A program made the translations under genes and the position numbers. Shown in pieces: positions 63,863 through 64,000 of a stretch of 64,000 nt of DNA (its first letter is position 1; each line of letters opens with the position of its first letter). The stretch covers positions 21,142,283 through 21,206,282 of the forward strand of contig NC_091943.1 of assembly GCF_041260155.1 (NCBI RefSeq), in the 5' to 3' direction. The notes under the pieces are model-generated. The model was given only the letters and a program-made list of their open reading frames with translations, ran no database searches and was not told where the DNA came from. The DNA is from Ptychodera flava. Its lineage: Eukaryota > Hemichordata > Enteropneusta > Ptychoderidae.

Positions 63863-64000
63863 ATTTTTAATTTTTGCTGAGAAAACACAGTGTATGGAAA
63901 GTAGATGGGAAAGTATTAAAAGTGAGGGGTGACTGAGCAATTGATTTAAAGAATTTAGGATGTGAATAGTTATTTTTAATCACGCAAAAGAATATGCAAC

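Larger units (their letters stand above)
58293..64000. other. Gene-poor right end, possibly 5' intron or promoter of the SLC6 gene
   Basis: Should contain the missing N-terminal exon of the SLC6 gene if it is close, but I found no exon I can defend. Low-complexity tracts: (AAAC)n at about 59244-59271 and a T-run then G-run at 60676-60717. An imperfect G/C-rich foldback spans about 62302-62503 (CATCTAGAGAGGGGG / CATCCTAGATGA). Confidence 0.5.

Overview
This is eukaryotic DNA, AT-rich, with short exons split by GT-AG introns and dense nested transposons. The genes and the retrotransposon point to an invertebrate deuterostome (hemichordate, cephalochordate or echinoderm). I cannot resolve the phylum. 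The strongest clue is a Ty3/gypsy element with integrase placed before reverse transcriptase, an arrangement known as Gmr1-like and reported from deuterostomes.

Layout. (1) 32-181, minus: a probable first exon of a gene running off the left edge, with a mitochondrial-type leader, head to head with the next gene. (2) 853-10105, plus: a complete 7-exon HSD17B8-like gene (copy A). Its third intron holds a stack of transposons nested four deep. (3) 11716-24244, plus: a second complete 7-exon HSD17B8-like gene (copy B) with matching exon phases, so a tandem duplicate. Intron 1 carries a 603-bp near-palindromic foldback element. Intron 3 carries a 6.2-kb Gmr1-like LTR retrotransposon (14672-20915, minus) with near-identical LTRs, TSD, PBS, PPT, gag with a SCAN-like region, protease, integrase, RT and RNase H. 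(4) 27166-30682, plus: an NFKBIL1-like gene (ankyrin repeats, basic coiled coil, J-like C-terminus). (5) 33152-40422, plus: a SURF2 orthologue in six exons. (6) 44848-58292, minus: twelve exons of an SLC6 glycine-transporter-like gene, convergent with SURF2; its N-terminal exon was not found. The last 5.7 kb holds no gene I can support.

The genes are not a pathway. HSD17B8 is an NAD-dependent subunit of mitochondrial ketoacyl reductase, NFKBIL1 a nuclear regulator, SURF2 a nucleolar protein, and the transporter a plasma-membrane protein. Their linkage is the point of interest: human HSD17B8 and NFKBIL1 both lie in the extended MHC (6p21), and SURF2 lies in the 9q34 MHC paralogon, so this looks like a fragment of the proto-MHC linkage group.

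Transposon content includes a MITE family of about eight copies (TIR near AAGGTAGAATGC), two non-autonomous hAT-like elements with 5-bp TSDs inserted about 10 bp apart in two copies of that MITE, MULE-like foldback elements with 9-10 bp TSDs, three AGGGCCAGT-type MITEs, TTAA-flanked MITEs, and tRNA-derived SINEs. Several internal comparisons (LTR pair, 95-bp direct repeats, retrotransposon frames) differ only by single-base indels, which suggests residual sequencing indels in this assembly.
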